Shown here piece by piece: positions 1-8,609 of a stretch of DNA of 32,887 nucleotides. The notes beneath the pieces are model-generated. The model saw only the letters and a list, made by a program, of their open reading frames with translations, did no database searches and was not told the DNA's origin. The stretch spans positions 1-32,887 of the forward strand of contig CAIKKJ010000041.1 in the NCBI GenBank assembly GCA_903827955.1, read 5' to 3'. The DNA comes from an uncultured Verrucomicrobia subdivision 3 bacterium (GTDB lineage: Bacteria; Verrucomicrobiota; Verrucomicrobiia; Limisphaerales; UBA11358). The stretch's first letter is position 1. Every line of letters starts with the position of its first letter. A program made the translations under genes and the position numbers.

Positions 1-1387
<1,387 letters not shown>

Positions 1388-1408
1388 AAAACGTTAGTTG
1401 ATTCATAT

Positions 1409-1428
1409 GTCTGATCGTAAAATCAGAC
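1409..1428 (-). other. small perfect hairpin in the 16S leader
   Basis: GTCTGAT and ATCAGAC form a 7-bp perfect stem with a 6-nt loop, about 20 nt upstream of the mature 16S 5' end. It lies downstream of boxA, where rRNA leaders often fold locally before RNase III processing. Its role is inferred from position only. Confidence 0.5.
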
Positions 1429-1516
1429 GCTATTACTAATTATTTGGTTAAAACCCTCAAAATCAGCCAACTAACTGGCTTCTTTTGAAGGGGCTCTTAC
1501 TAATCGCACAATTCAA

Positions 1517-1528
1517 TTTTCAAAGAGC
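1517..1528 (-). promoter_or_regulatory. rRNA boxA antitermination site
   Basis: The minus strand reads GCTCTTTGAAAA, a close match to the bacterial boxA bound by NusB/NusE (S10) in rRNA leaders (E. coli TGCTCTTTAACAA). It lies about 130 nt before the 16S 5' end and directly after a boxB-like hairpin, the usual order boxB-boxA in rrn leaders. It would let polymerase read through the rRNA operon without Rho termination. Confidence 0.8.
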
Positions 1529-1531
1529 TGC

Positions 1532-1548
1532 AGATGCTTTACGCATCT
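1532..1548 (-). other. boxB-like stem-loop preceding boxA
   Basis: AGATGC and GCATCT pair over a 5-nt GTAAA loop (minus strand). The stem ends three bases before boxA. The position matches the boxB hairpin of rrn leaders; the function is inferred from this order. Confidence 0.5.
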
Positions 1549-1562
1549 TAAATGCTTGTCAA
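1534..1562 (-). promoter_or_regulatory. alternative rRNA promoter candidate with perfect TTGACA
   Basis: A perfect -35 hexamer TTGACA occurs at 1562-1557 (minus strand). The hexamer 17 bp downstream, AAGCAT, is a poor -10 and falls inside the boxB-like hairpin, which would then not be transcribed whole. This makes it weaker than the 1741-1714 candidate. In its favour, it lies after the terminator-like hairpin, so transcripts from here would not meet it. Confidence 0.25.
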
Positions 1563-1585
1563 AACCGCCCACCTATTCAGGGGAC

Positions 1586-1625
1586 AAAAAAAACCCGAGT
1601 GCCGAACCACAAACTTTTTACTCGG
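1586..1625 (-). terminator. intrinsic terminator-like hairpin upstream of 16S
   Basis: On the minus strand CCGAGT (1625-1620) pairs with ACTCGG (1600-1595) over a 19-nt loop, then one G and a run of eight T (1593-1586). This is a normal Rho-independent terminator shape. It could end the metallopeptidase transcript (stop at 1802), or act as an attenuator if 16S is transcribed from 1741-1714. Two competing pairings exist: ACTCG at 1640-1636 with CGAGT at 1624-1620, and TCGGC at 1605-1601 in the loop with GCCGA at 1626-1622. Confidence 0.6.
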
Positions 1626-1713
1626 CAATCAGATTCGAGTTTTGAGAACGGCCTGCGTTCATTTTCAACCGGCTTTTCCGCCGCCCAACCGCTTGTAGCG
1701 CGAAGGGACGTAG

Positions 1714-1741
1714 AATCTATCAAAGATATAAAACCTTGCAA
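1714..1741 (-). promoter_or_regulatory. candidate sigma-70 promoter for the rRNA operon
   Basis: Minus strand: TTGCAA at 1741-1736, a 16-bp spacer, then TAGATT at 1719-1714 (four of six -10 matches). The start would fall near 1707, about 320 nt before 16S, upstream of boxB and boxA. An A/T tract (TTTTAAAAAAACTC) lies just upstream of the -35, in the place of an UP element. Confidence 0.4.
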
Positions 1742-1801
1742 GAGTTTTTTTAAAATAATTTCAGGACGCGCAAAACATCAAAATCCCCTTTTTTTTCAAG
1801 C

Positions 1802-2173
1802 CTATTCCAATCCTCGCTCGGTTAAATCATTCTCACCTAACCCTAAATAATGTCCCAGCTCGTGCAAAAATGTTGTGCTCACCTCGTCACAAAAGATGGT
1901 TTCATCACCCTCCGCAAAATCCCATATATTTCCAATAAATAATATGATTTGTGGCGGCATCGGGGTTGCATCTTCATCTAAAAACTCAGCACCAGCGAAT
2001 AATCCCAATGTGTCTGGCGCGATTCCATCCGCTTGCAATCCATTATTTGGCACCCATTCAAGGGTTACGGGCAATCTTGCCGCGCGTTCCCTCAGTGGCC
2101 CCGGCAACTCCGCCAACGTCATCTCAACTTCTTTTGTCGCCAGCGCACACAATTTATCCCAGTTCAAATTCAC
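1802..2173 (-). CDS. small zinc metallopeptidase family protein (Zincin_1, PF06262-like)
   Basis: A 123-residue protein with the zincin motif HELGHYLGLGE near its C-terminus: H104, E105 and H108 fit HExxH, followed by G111 and an acidic residue at 114, as expected for a third ligand. This layout, a short protein with HELGH at the very end, is that of the Zincin_1 family of soluble bacterial minimal metallopeptidases whose substrates are largely unknown. The chosen start is GTG at 2173; an in-frame TAA lies four codons upstream, so the start cannot move much. No signal peptide or membrane segment is seen, so it is probably cytoplasmic. It is divergent from the M16 protease gene and 60 nt upstream of the candidate rRNA promoter. 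Confidence 0.85.
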   Translation of the reverse strand: MNLNWDKLCALATKEVEMTLAELPGPLRERAARLPVTLEWVPNNGLQADGIAPDTLGLFAGAEFLDEDATPMPPQIILFIGNIWDFAEGDETIFCDEVSTTFLHELGHYLGLGENDLTERGLE

Positions 2174-2274
2174 CCAGAAAATTTACGGGAATCACGGTTG
2201 CTGGCAACTGCGCAACGGCTTTTTTTCTCGCTCTTGAACGGCGCGTGTTTATGGTTGTCTGAAATTTAATTTTT
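2174..2274. promoter_or_regulatory. shared intergenic region of two divergent metallopeptidase genes
   Basis: These 101 bases separate the GTG of the HExxH protein from the ATG of the M16 protease and must hold both start regions. A near-perfect palindrome GTTGCTGGCAAC lies at 2197-2208. GTTGC can also pair with GCAAC at 2212-2216, followed by GGC and seven T, giving a terminator-like shape on the plus strand just before the M16 gene. No convincing -35/-10 pair was found. Confidence 0.4.
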
Positions 2275-4944
2275 ATGACTTCAAAAAATTTTAATGCAAA
2301 AAGCTTCTTGCTTGCTTCTGGCTTTTTCATCGCGCTGTTTTTTTCTAGAGCCAGCACCGCCCAGGAGATTTTACGCGAAACACTTCCCAACGGTCTGCAA
2401 GTGATCATCGTCCGCAACACACTCGCGCCCGTCGTCACCACAATGGTGAATTATAAAGTCGGTTCCGACGAGACACCCGCCGGATTTCCCGGCACCGCGC
2501 ACGCGATGGAACACATGATGTTTCGCGGCAGCCCCGGGTTGAGCGCCGATCAACTTGCCGCCGCTGCCGCCGCGATGGGCGGCAATGACAATGCCGACAC
2601 ACAACAGGCCGTCACTCAATATTTTTTCACCACGCCGTCGGAAAATCTTGAGGTCGCGCTGCGCATTGAGGCGACGCGGATGAAAAAACTTTTGCCGGAC
2701 GAATCGCTCTGGACAAAAGAGCGCGGCGCGATCGAACAGGAAGTTGCACAGGATTTGTCGAATCCCGTTTACGTTTTCTACACGCAACTCCTGGAAGCCA
2801 TGTTCAAAGGTTCGCCTTACGAACACGACGCCCTCGGTTCACGCCCGTCGTTTGACAAAACCACCGGTGCCGATCTCCGCAAATTTCATGACGACTGGTA
2901 TTACCCGAACAACGCCATCCTCGTCATCGTTGGTGATGTGCAACCCGCTAAAGCACTCGCACAAGTGAAAGAAATCTTCAGTAGCCTGCCCGCCAAAAAA
3001 CTTCCCGTGCGGCCGGAATATAATTTTTCACCTGTAAAACCAACCACTTTACATCGCGACACCGATTTGCCCTACGGCATGACCGCAGTCGTTTTTCGCT
3101 TTCCCGGCTCGGACAACCCCGACTTTGCCGCCGCCCAGATTTTATCTGACGTGTTGAGCAGCCAGCGCGGTAAACTTTACGGTCTCGTGCCGGACGGCAA
3201 GGCCATCTTCGCGCAATTTGAATATGAAACCTTGCAACATGCCGGCCTGGGCTACGCCATCGCCGGATTTCCAAGCGGCGGTAATCCGACAAATTTGGTG
3301 AACAACGTGAACGAGATTCTGCTCGCAGAAATCACCAACGGCATCAGTGCCGAGCTTGTCGAAGCCGCCAAGCGCCATGAAATCATGAGTGCCGAACTCG
3401 CGAAAAATTCCATTCAAGGCTTGGCAAACGCTTGGTCCAGCGCCGTCGCCATCGAAGGCCGCAATTCTCCCGACGACGACATCAACGCCATCCGCCAAGT
3501 CACCGTGGACGATGTGAACCGCGTTGCCAAAAAGTATCTCGATTTCGAACACGCCATCACCGCGATTCTCACGCCGCAAGATTCTGGCAAACCGATTTCC
3601 TCCAAAAGTTTTGGTGGCGCGGAAAATTTCACAGCAGCCAAAAATGCCAACGTGAAACTGCCTTCGTGGGCGAAAAAACTCACCGACAAACTGCCTGAAC
3701 CCGTCTCGACGTTGAACCCGTTCACAACGAATCTATCCAATGGAATCAAGCTGATTGTGCAGCCACAGTCTGTCAGCGGCACGGTCAGCGTGCGCGGCCG
3801 CGTGAAAAACAACGCCAAGGTGCAGACGCCCGCCGGCAAGGACGGCGTGGATCGCGCGCTGGACGAACTGTTTTCCTACGGCACAAAATCACTCGACCGT
3901 CTCGCCTTCCAAAAGGCATTGGACGACATTGCCGCCAACGAAACCGCCGGCGCGGATTTTTCGCTCGAAGTGCTGCCAGAAAATTTCGCGCGCGGCGTGC
4001 AGTTGCTCGCGGACAACGAACTTTCGCCAGCGCTGCCGGAAACTGATTTCAAAATCATCCAGACGCAGCTCGCCGCGAAAGTCGCCGGCGAACTGCAAAG
4101 CCCCGACCACATCGCCGGTCATGCGCTGACCGCCGCGCTATTTCCCAAAGGCGACCCAGCGCAACGCGAGGCGACAGCAGACAGCGTCAAATCACTGACG
4201 ATTGATGATGTGAAAAATTATTATGCCAGCGCGTTCCGACCTGATTTGACCACGATTGTGGTTATTGGAAATATTTCCATTGAGAACGCTGTGGCCACCA
4301 TCGAGAAAAACTTTGGCGGCTGGCTGGCCCAAGGGGAAAAGCCGAACACGTTGTTTCCGACCGCGCCAAACAATTCCGCCGTGGTCACGCAGGTTCCTGA
4401 CGCGGCGCGCGTGCAAAACAAAGTGACCCTCGCCCACACGCTCGCCCTCACGCGCACGAACGCCGATTATTATGCGCTGCAACTCGGCAATCACGTTCTC
4501 GGCGGCGGCCTTTACGCCACGCGGCTCTATCATGATTTGCGCGAGCAGGGCGGGCTGGTTTATTACGTCGGCTCCAGCTTCAACATCGGCCAGACACGCG
4601 GCGTCTATCAATCCGCTTACGCGTGCGACCCGCAAAATGTCGCCAAGGCACGGGCGATGATTCTGCGCGACCTGAAACAAATGCAGACGGAAAAAGTAAC
4701 CGAACGCGAATTGCACCAGGCCAAGCTCATGCTGCTGCGCGACATTCCGCTCGCCGAGGCCAGCGTGGGCAGCATCGCCGGCGGCTGGCTAGCGCGTTCC
4801 GGTCAAGACTTGCCGTTGGATGAACCGGTGCGCGCTGGAAAAATTTATGCGCAGCTCGACGCGAAGGAAGTTCAGGCCGCGTTTGCGAAATGGCTGCGTC
4901 CTGCCGACCTTGTGCAAGTGACGCAAGGCCCGGAGCCACATTGA
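2275..4944 (+). CDS. secreted M16 family (insulinase/pitrilysin-like) zinc protease
   Basis: An 889-residue protein with two M16 halves. The N-terminus has a signal peptide (a few charged residues, a hydrophobic stretch at about 11-24, then ASTAQE), so it should act in the periplasm or outer envelope. The inverted zinc motif HAMEH is at residues 76-80, with the downstream acidic ligand in the EQE cluster near 154-156, as in active M16 enzymes. The second half (from about residue 480) ends with the LYHDLREQGGLVYYV segment typical of the inactive C-terminal M16 domain, which helps bind substrate. Both halves in one chain is the pitrilysin-like arrangement. It is transcribed alone; the next gene starts 144 nt later beyond hairpins. 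No Shine-Dalgarno precedes the ATG. Confidence 0.93.
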   Translation: MTSKNFNAKSFLLASGFFIALFFSRASTAQEILRETLPNGLQVIIVRNTLAPVVTTMVNYKVGSDETPAGFPGTAHAMEHMMFRGSPGLSADQLAAAAAAMGGNDNADTQQAVTQYFFTTPSENLEVALRIEATRMKKLLPDESLWTKERGAIEQEVAQDLSNPVYVFYTQLLEAMFKGSPYEHDALGSRPSFDKTTGADLRKFHDDWYYPNNAILVIVGDVQPAKALAQVKEIFSSLPAKKLPVRPEYNFSPVKPTTLHRDTDLPYGMTAVVFRFPGSDNPDFAAAQILSDVLSSQRGKLYGLVPDGKAIFAQFEYETLQHAGLGYAIAGFPSGGNPTNLVNNVNEILLAEITNGISAELVEAAKRHEIMSAELAKNSIQGLANAWSSAVAIEGRNSPDDDINAIRQVTVDDVNRVAKKYLDFEHAITAILTPQDSGKPISSKSFGGAENFTAAKNANVKLPSWAKKLTDKLPEPVSTLNPFTTNLSNGIKLIVQPQSVSGTVSVRGRVKNNAKVQTPAGKDGVDRALDELFSYGTKSLDRLAFQKALDDIAANETAGADFSLEVLPENFARGVQLLADNELSPALPETDFKIIQTQLAAKVAGELQSPDHIAGHALTAALFPKGDPAQREATADSVKSLTIDDVKNYYASAFRPDLTTIVVIGNISIENAVATIEKNFGGWLAQGEKPNTLFPTAPNNSAVVTQVPDAARVQNKVTLAHTLALTRTNADYYALQLGNHVLGGGLYATRLYHDLREQGGLVYYVGSSFNIGQTRGVYQSAYACDPQNVAKARAMILRDLKQMQTEKVTERELHQAKLMLLRDIPLAEASVGSIAGGWLARSGQDLPLDEPVRAGKIYAQLDAKEVQAAFAKWLRPADLVQVTQGPEPH

Positions 4945-4965
4945 AGCTCATCCGCAAAAAAACGA

Positions 4966-5013
4966 AGCCCTACGCCGACTTGGCTTGGCAGGGCTGACCT
5001 GCGGGTCAGTCCT
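4966..5013. repeat. two overlapping hairpins between the M16 gene and yicC
   Basis: Hairpin one pairs AGCCCT (4966-4971) with AGGGCT (4990-4995). Hairpin two pairs AGGGCTGACC (4990-4999) with GGTCAGTCCT (5004-5013), ten pairs including one G-U over a TGCG loop. They share 4990-4995, so only one can form. On the minus strand hairpin one is followed by TCG and seven T, a terminator shape, although no minus-strand gene ends here. On the plus strand it may serve as a weak terminator or mRNA stabiliser for the M16 gene, or be a REP-like repeat. Confidence 0.55.
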
Positions 5014-5088
5014 AATTAAGATGGGGACGAGGCGGGTTGCGCCAAAATTGATTCGCCCTGCGCGCCCGCTTTTCGCATATTGCGCCGA

Positions 5089-5970
5089 ATGAAATCCATG
5101 ACGGGTTACGGTCGCGGCGAGTGCGCGCAAGACGGCTTCAAGATCACGGTCGAGTTGAGCAGCGTCAACCGCAAGCAGGCCGAGGTCTCGGTCACGCTAC
5201 CTCGCGAATTGGACATGCTCGAAGCGCAGATCCGCGACGCCATCAACCGCGTCGTCGCGCGCGGCCGCGTGAACGTCCGCGTTTCGCTTCATGCCGCCGA
5301 GGGCAAAGAATCCGCCCGCAAACACATCAACCACGCGCTGGCCAAGGATTACGCGGCGGAATTCGCGCGGCTGGGCAAGGCGCTGAAAATTTCCGGCGCG
5401 GTCACGCTCGACCAGGTTTTGCGCGCACCGGGCGTTTTTCAAACCGACGAGCAACTGGCGGAGTCGGAAGATTTGTGGCCGGCGGTGGAGAAGGCGTTGA
5501 ACGCCGGTTTGTCCGCGCTGCTGAAAATGCGCGAACGCGAAGGCGCGCATCTGGCGAAGGATTTGTCCGCGCGCATCGGCGTGATGAGCGGCGCGGTCAG
5601 CAAAGTCCAGAAACAGTCGCCGCAGACGGCGGAGAATTACCGGCAGAATCTGCTGGCGCGCATCAAGGCGGCGGGGTTGGAAAATATCGCGCCGGATGAC
5701 GAACGCTTGTTGAAAGAAATTGTTTTGTTCGCCGACCGTTCGGACATCACGGAGGAACTGACCCGATTGCAAAGTCATTTCCAGCAGTTCGCGGACTGCG
5801 CGAAGTCGAAGGAGCCGGTCGGCCGCACATTGGATTTTCTCGCGCAGGAAATGAACCGCGAAATCAATACCATCGGCTCGAAGGCGAATGACGCCGTTAT
5901 CTCACGCGAGGTGGTAACGCTCAAGACAGAGCTTGAACGGTTCCGCGAGCAGGCGCAAAACGTGGAATAA
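5089..5970 (+). CDS. yicC: YicC/YloC family endoribonuclease
   Basis: A 293-residue protein beginning MKSMTGYGRGE, the family's characteristic N-terminus (MxxSMTGF/YxR). This fixes the start at the ATG at 5089 rather than the in-frame TTG at 5080. The C-terminal part carries the DUF1732 block: DERLLKEIVLFADRSDITEELTRL, then GRTLDFLAQEMNREINTIGSKAND, near residues 205-275. Proteins of this family are endoribonucleases active on RNA in vitro and tied to stationary-phase survival. It is followed by gmk after three bases, a gene order (yicC-gmk) conserved across many bacteria. It is the first gene of a plus-strand run of ten closely spaced genes. Confidence 0.95.
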   Translation: MKSMTGYGRGECAQDGFKITVELSSVNRKQAEVSVTLPRELDMLEAQIRDAINRVVARGRVNVRVSLHAAEGKESARKHINHALAKDYAAEFARLGKALKISGAVTLDQVLRAPGVFQTDEQLAESEDLWPAVEKALNAGLSALLKMREREGAHLAKDLSARIGVMSGAVSKVQKQSPQTAENYRQNLLARIKAAGLENIAPDDERLLKEIVLFADRSDITEELTRLQSHFQQFADCAKSKEPVGRTLDFLAQEMNREINTIGSKANDAVISREVVTLKTELERFREQAQNVE

Positions 5971-5973
5971 ATC

Positions 5974-6597
5974 ATGGCCGAAAAAAAACCAGCGCCGTTG
6001 TTAGTGTTGATTTCCGCACCGTCAGGCGCGGGCAAGACGACCTTGTGCGACGGCTTGCTGGTGGCGTGCCCGAGCATGACGCGCGCCGTGACTTGCACCA
6101 CGCGCGAACCGCGCAAGGGCGAAAAGGACGGCGAGGATTATTATTTTTTGAAGGCGGAAGATTTTCTCCGGCGCGTGCAGGCGGGAAATTTTCTCGAGCA
6201 CGCCACGGTCTACGGCAACAGCTATGGTTTGCTGAAATCGGAACTGCTCTCAAAACTGCGGGCGGGCAAAGACGTGTTGCTGAACGTGGACGTGCAAGGC
6301 GCGGCAACTATTCGCGCGGCGGCGGAAGAGGAGCCGGAATTGAAACGCGCGCTGGTCACGGTATTTCTCACCACGCCGTCGCTGGACGATTTGGAAACGC
6401 GGTTGAAAAAGCGCGGCGCAGACGACGCGGCGGTCATCAAGAAACGTCTCGCGGCGGCAAAACAGGAGGTCGCGCAGTGGAAAAATTTTGATTACCTCGT
6501 CATCAGCACGTCCAAGCAGGAAGATTTGCGGCGCACGTTGGCGGTGGTGGAATCGGAGAAGATGCGCGTGGCGCGGTCACACGCGCCGGAGTTTTGA
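5974..6597 (+). CDS. gmk: guanylate kinase
   Basis: A 207-residue enzyme that phosphorylates GMP to GDP with ATP in the cytoplasm. The P-loop SAPSGAGKTT is at about residues 14-23, followed by the GMP-binding region with TCTTREPRKGEKDGEDYYFL (about 41-60) and the EHATVYGNSYG segment (about 74-84), all standard for bacterial guanylate kinase. The length matches the family. It starts three bases after yicC. In many bacteria rpoZ follows gmk and then the coaBC gene; here the 34-nt gap to coaC has no room for rpoZ. Confidence 0.97.
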   Translation: MAEKKPAPLLVLISAPSGAGKTTLCDGLLVACPSMTRAVTCTTREPRKGEKDGEDYYFLKAEDFLRRVQAGNFLEHATVYGNSYGLLKSELLSKLRAGKDVLLNVDVQGAATIRAAAEEEPELKRALVTVFLTTPSLDDLETRLKKRGADDAAVIKKRLAAAKQEVAQWKNFDYLVISTSKQEDLRRTLAVVESEKMRVARSHAPEF

Positions 6598-6631
6598 ATT
6601 GCGGATTGTGAATATCAGTTAAGATTGTGGC

Positions 6632-7180
6632 ATGAGCGTTTCCAATAAAATCGTTCTCGGCGTGACTGGTTCTATCGCCGCGCACAAAGCGGCGGATCTC
6701 GCGTCGCTGCTCACGAAGGCTAAGTGCGATGTGCGCGTGGTAATGACGGCGGACGCGCAGCACTTCATCACGCCGTTGCCGTTCAAGACGCTCACGCGCA
6801 ATCCGGTGGTGACGAATCTCTACGACGAGGTCGAAGGCTGGCAGCCGACGCACATTTCGCTCGCGGACGAAGCCGACTTATTCATCATCGCGCCGGCGAC
6901 GGCAAATGTCATTGCGAAGCTGGCACACGGCATCACCGACGATGCACTGACGTGCATCGCGCTGGCACTAAATTCCAAGGCGAAAATTTTGATCGCGCCC
7001 GCAATGAACGGAAAAATGTGGCTGCACGCGGCCACGCAGGCCAACGTGGCGACGTTGAAAAAGCGCGGTGCGAAATTCATCGGGCCGGACGAGGGAATGT
7101 TATCGTGCGGTTACGAAGGCATCGGCCGTTTGTGGCCGGTCGCAAAGATTGCGGAGCACGTCTTGAAACAGTTGCGTTGA
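6632..7180 (+). CDS. coaC: phosphopantothenoylcysteine decarboxylase domain protein (CoaC-type flavoprotein)
   Basis: A 182-residue HFCD-family flavoprotein. It has the N-terminal VTGSIAAHKAADL flavin-binding segment (residues 10-22), the active-site histidine in THISL (H74), the PAMN substrate-binding motif (about 124-127) and the substrate-clamp cysteine in LSCGYEGIGR (C159). These residues define the decarboxylase that converts 4'-phosphopantothenoylcysteine to 4'-phosphopantetheine in CoA synthesis. The protein ends where the CoaC half of the common CoaBC fusion ends; the CoaB synthetase domain is absent and is not encoded nearby. A standalone CoaC with CoaB elsewhere is the simplest reading. 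The stop is four bases before the histidine kinase ATG. Confidence 0.88.
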   Translation: MSVSNKIVLGVTGSIAAHKAADLASLLTKAKCDVRVVMTADAQHFITPLPFKTLTRNPVVTNLYDEVEGWQPTHISLADEADLFIIAPATANVIAKLAHGITDDALTCIALALNSKAKILIAPAMNGKMWLHAATQANVATLKKRGAKFIGPDEGMLSCGYEGIGRLWPVAKIAEHVLKQLR

Positions 7181-7184
7181 TTGC

Positions 7185-8609
7185 ATGAAATCCCGGCGAC
7201 TCGAATGGCTGAAGCGGCTGCCGGCGCTGTTTGAGATTCCCGCGCCGGATCCGGATCGCGCCCGGCTGCGCATCGAGGTAATGGAGCGCAACACGATGCT
7301 GGCCATCAAGGCGGTGCTCGTAGGCATCGTTCTGTATTCCTTCAACTACCGGTCGCAATGGATGGCGCTCGCCTTGAATTCGCTCACCATTACGGTGGAG
7401 ACCGTGCAGCTGGTATTCTGGTTTTATATTTTGGCCAATGTTTTCCTGGCCATTCCGGTCATGGCCGGGCGGCGCGTGCCGATGGCGTTGCTGCAATGGA
7501 CGGTGGTGACCAGCGCGCTGACGGACGGCCTGTTGCTGACGGGAATGACCCTGATCACTGGCGGACTGGACAGCATCCTGTTCTGGCTGTTCATCGGACT
7601 GATCTTACGGAACAGCGTCAGCGTGCCGCCGGGTTTCTCGCAGTTGTTCCTGAACTTCGCCATCAGCCTGTGCTATGTGGTGGTGGCGGTGCTGGATCAC
7701 TCCATCACCGCGAGCCTGTCCGAGGAGGATTTGCGGGCGCTCAACTACACACCGCGCGATGAACTGGGCGAAGTTTTTTTCCTGCGGCTGCTGGTGCTGT
7801 GGCTGGTCACCATCACCAGCTACGGCGTGCAGGCGTTTTTGGAACGGCAGCGGCTCGCGATCGAGGAAGCCAGCGAGTTCGCCGCACGCGAAGGGCAGTT
7901 GCGCTCCGCCGGACGGCTGGCGGCGGAGTTCGCGCACCAGATCAAAAATCCGCTGGCGGTGATCAACAACGCCGCCCACTCGCTGGAACGTTCCGTGCGC
8001 GAGAATAAAAATTCCGCCGCCCAGCAGATTGAAATCATCCAAGAGGAAGTCGCGCGCGCCGACCGGGTCATCACGCAGATCATGGGCTACGCACAGTTGA
8101 GCGAAGGCCGCGTAGAAAAATTGGACGTCATCGCGAAAATTGAGAAGGCGGTCGCGCAGGTTTTCCCCGCCGCCGTGCCAACGGGTATTGACGTAAAAAC
8201 AAAATTATCCGGGCCGTTTCCCCCGTTGCTGATGCAGCGCGGGCACCTTTCAGAAACGCTCGTCAACCTGTTGCAAAATGCGCGTGAAGCCTTGGGCGAC
8301 AGCGGCACCGTTGTCATCACGGCCGAAACCCGGCGCGACCATGCCGTGGTGATTTCCGTGGCCGATGACGGCCCGGGGATTCCGCCGGAAAAACGCGAGC
8401 GCATCTTCGAGGCATATTTCACCACCAAGGAAAAAGGCACCGGCCTCGGGCTCGCCATCGTGAAACACAACGTGGAGCTTTACGGCGGCACGGTGCGTGT
8501 GGAATCGCAACCGGGAAATTCAAATCATGATAATTCAAATCTTGGAAAGGGTGCGAAATTCATCGTAACCTTCCCGGCAAAATCGCTGCCGCAACCGTTT
8601 GTGCAATGA
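7185..8609 (+). CDS. membrane sensor histidine kinase, NtrB/AtoS-like
   Basis: A 474-residue kinase. Residues about 35-215 contain five or six hydrophobic segments joined by short loops, so the sensor is probably the membrane domain itself and not a large periplasmic domain. The dimerisation/phosphoacceptor helix has AEFAHQIKNPL with H251 as the phosphorylated histidine. The ATPase domain has the N box (LLQNAREAL), G1 (DDGPGIP), F (FEAYFTTK) and G2 (GTGLGLAI). A 15-nt direct duplication adds the residues NSNHDNSNLG near the end of the ATPase domain. The gene overlaps the response regulator gene by four bases (ATGA), so the two are translated together and certainly form a pair. The signal is unknown. 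Confidence 0.93.
   Translation: MKSRRLEWLKRLPALFEIPAPDPDRARLRIEVMERNTMLAIKAVLVGIVLYSFNYRSQWMALALNSLTITVETVQLVFWFYILANVFLAIPVMAGRRVPMALLQWTVVTSALTDGLLLTGMTLITGGLDSILFWLFIGLILRNSVSVPPGFSQLFLNFAISLCYVVVAVLDHSITASLSEEDLRALNYTPRDELGEVFFLRLLVLWLVTITSYGVQAFLERQRLAIEEASEFAAREGQLRSAGRLAAEFAHQIKNPLAVINNAAHSLERSVRENKNSAAQQIEIIQEEVARADRVITQIMGYAQLSEGRVEKLDVIAKIEKAVAQVFPAAVPTGIDVKTKLSGPFPPLLMQRGHLSETLVNLLQNAREALGDSGTVVITAETRRDHAVVISVADDGPGIPPEKRERIFEAYFTTKEKGTGLGLAIVKHNVELYGGTVRVESQPGNSNHDNSNLGKGAKFIVTFPAKSLPQPFVQ
8517..8546 (+). repeat. 15-nt in-frame direct duplication inside the histidine kinase
   Basis: AATTCAAATCATGAT and AATTCAAATCTTGGA sit side by side; the first ten bases are identical. They encode NSNHD and NSNLG, between the conserved PG and KGAKF of the ATPase C-terminal strand, where relatives usually read directly PGKGA. 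The block is A+T-rich in a G+C-rich gene, which suggests insertion of a short repeat into a tolerated loop. Confidence 0.7.

Larger units (their letters stand above)
1388..1801 (-). other. 16S rRNA leader and upstream non-coding region
   Basis: This 414-base stretch has no credible gene. The ORFs crossing it are unlike any protein family and run through structured leader sequence. It is visibly more A+T-rich than the surrounding genes. In transcription order (right to left) it holds a candidate promoter (1741-1714), a terminator-like hairpin (1625-1586), a second TTGACA hexamer (1562-1557), a boxB-like hairpin (1548-1532), boxA (1528-1517) and small hairpins near 1480-1465 and 1428-1409. The 5' strand of the RNase III processing stem should also be here, but its partner is outside the window. 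Confidence 0.8.

Noticed and set aside
1388-1801. Search for tRNA genes in the rRNA leader
   Set aside because: No cloverleaf or T-loop (GGTTCRA) was found; spacer tRNAs would lie downstream of 16S, outside the window.
6598-6631. rpoZ between gmk and coaC
   Set aside because: Only 34 bases are available.
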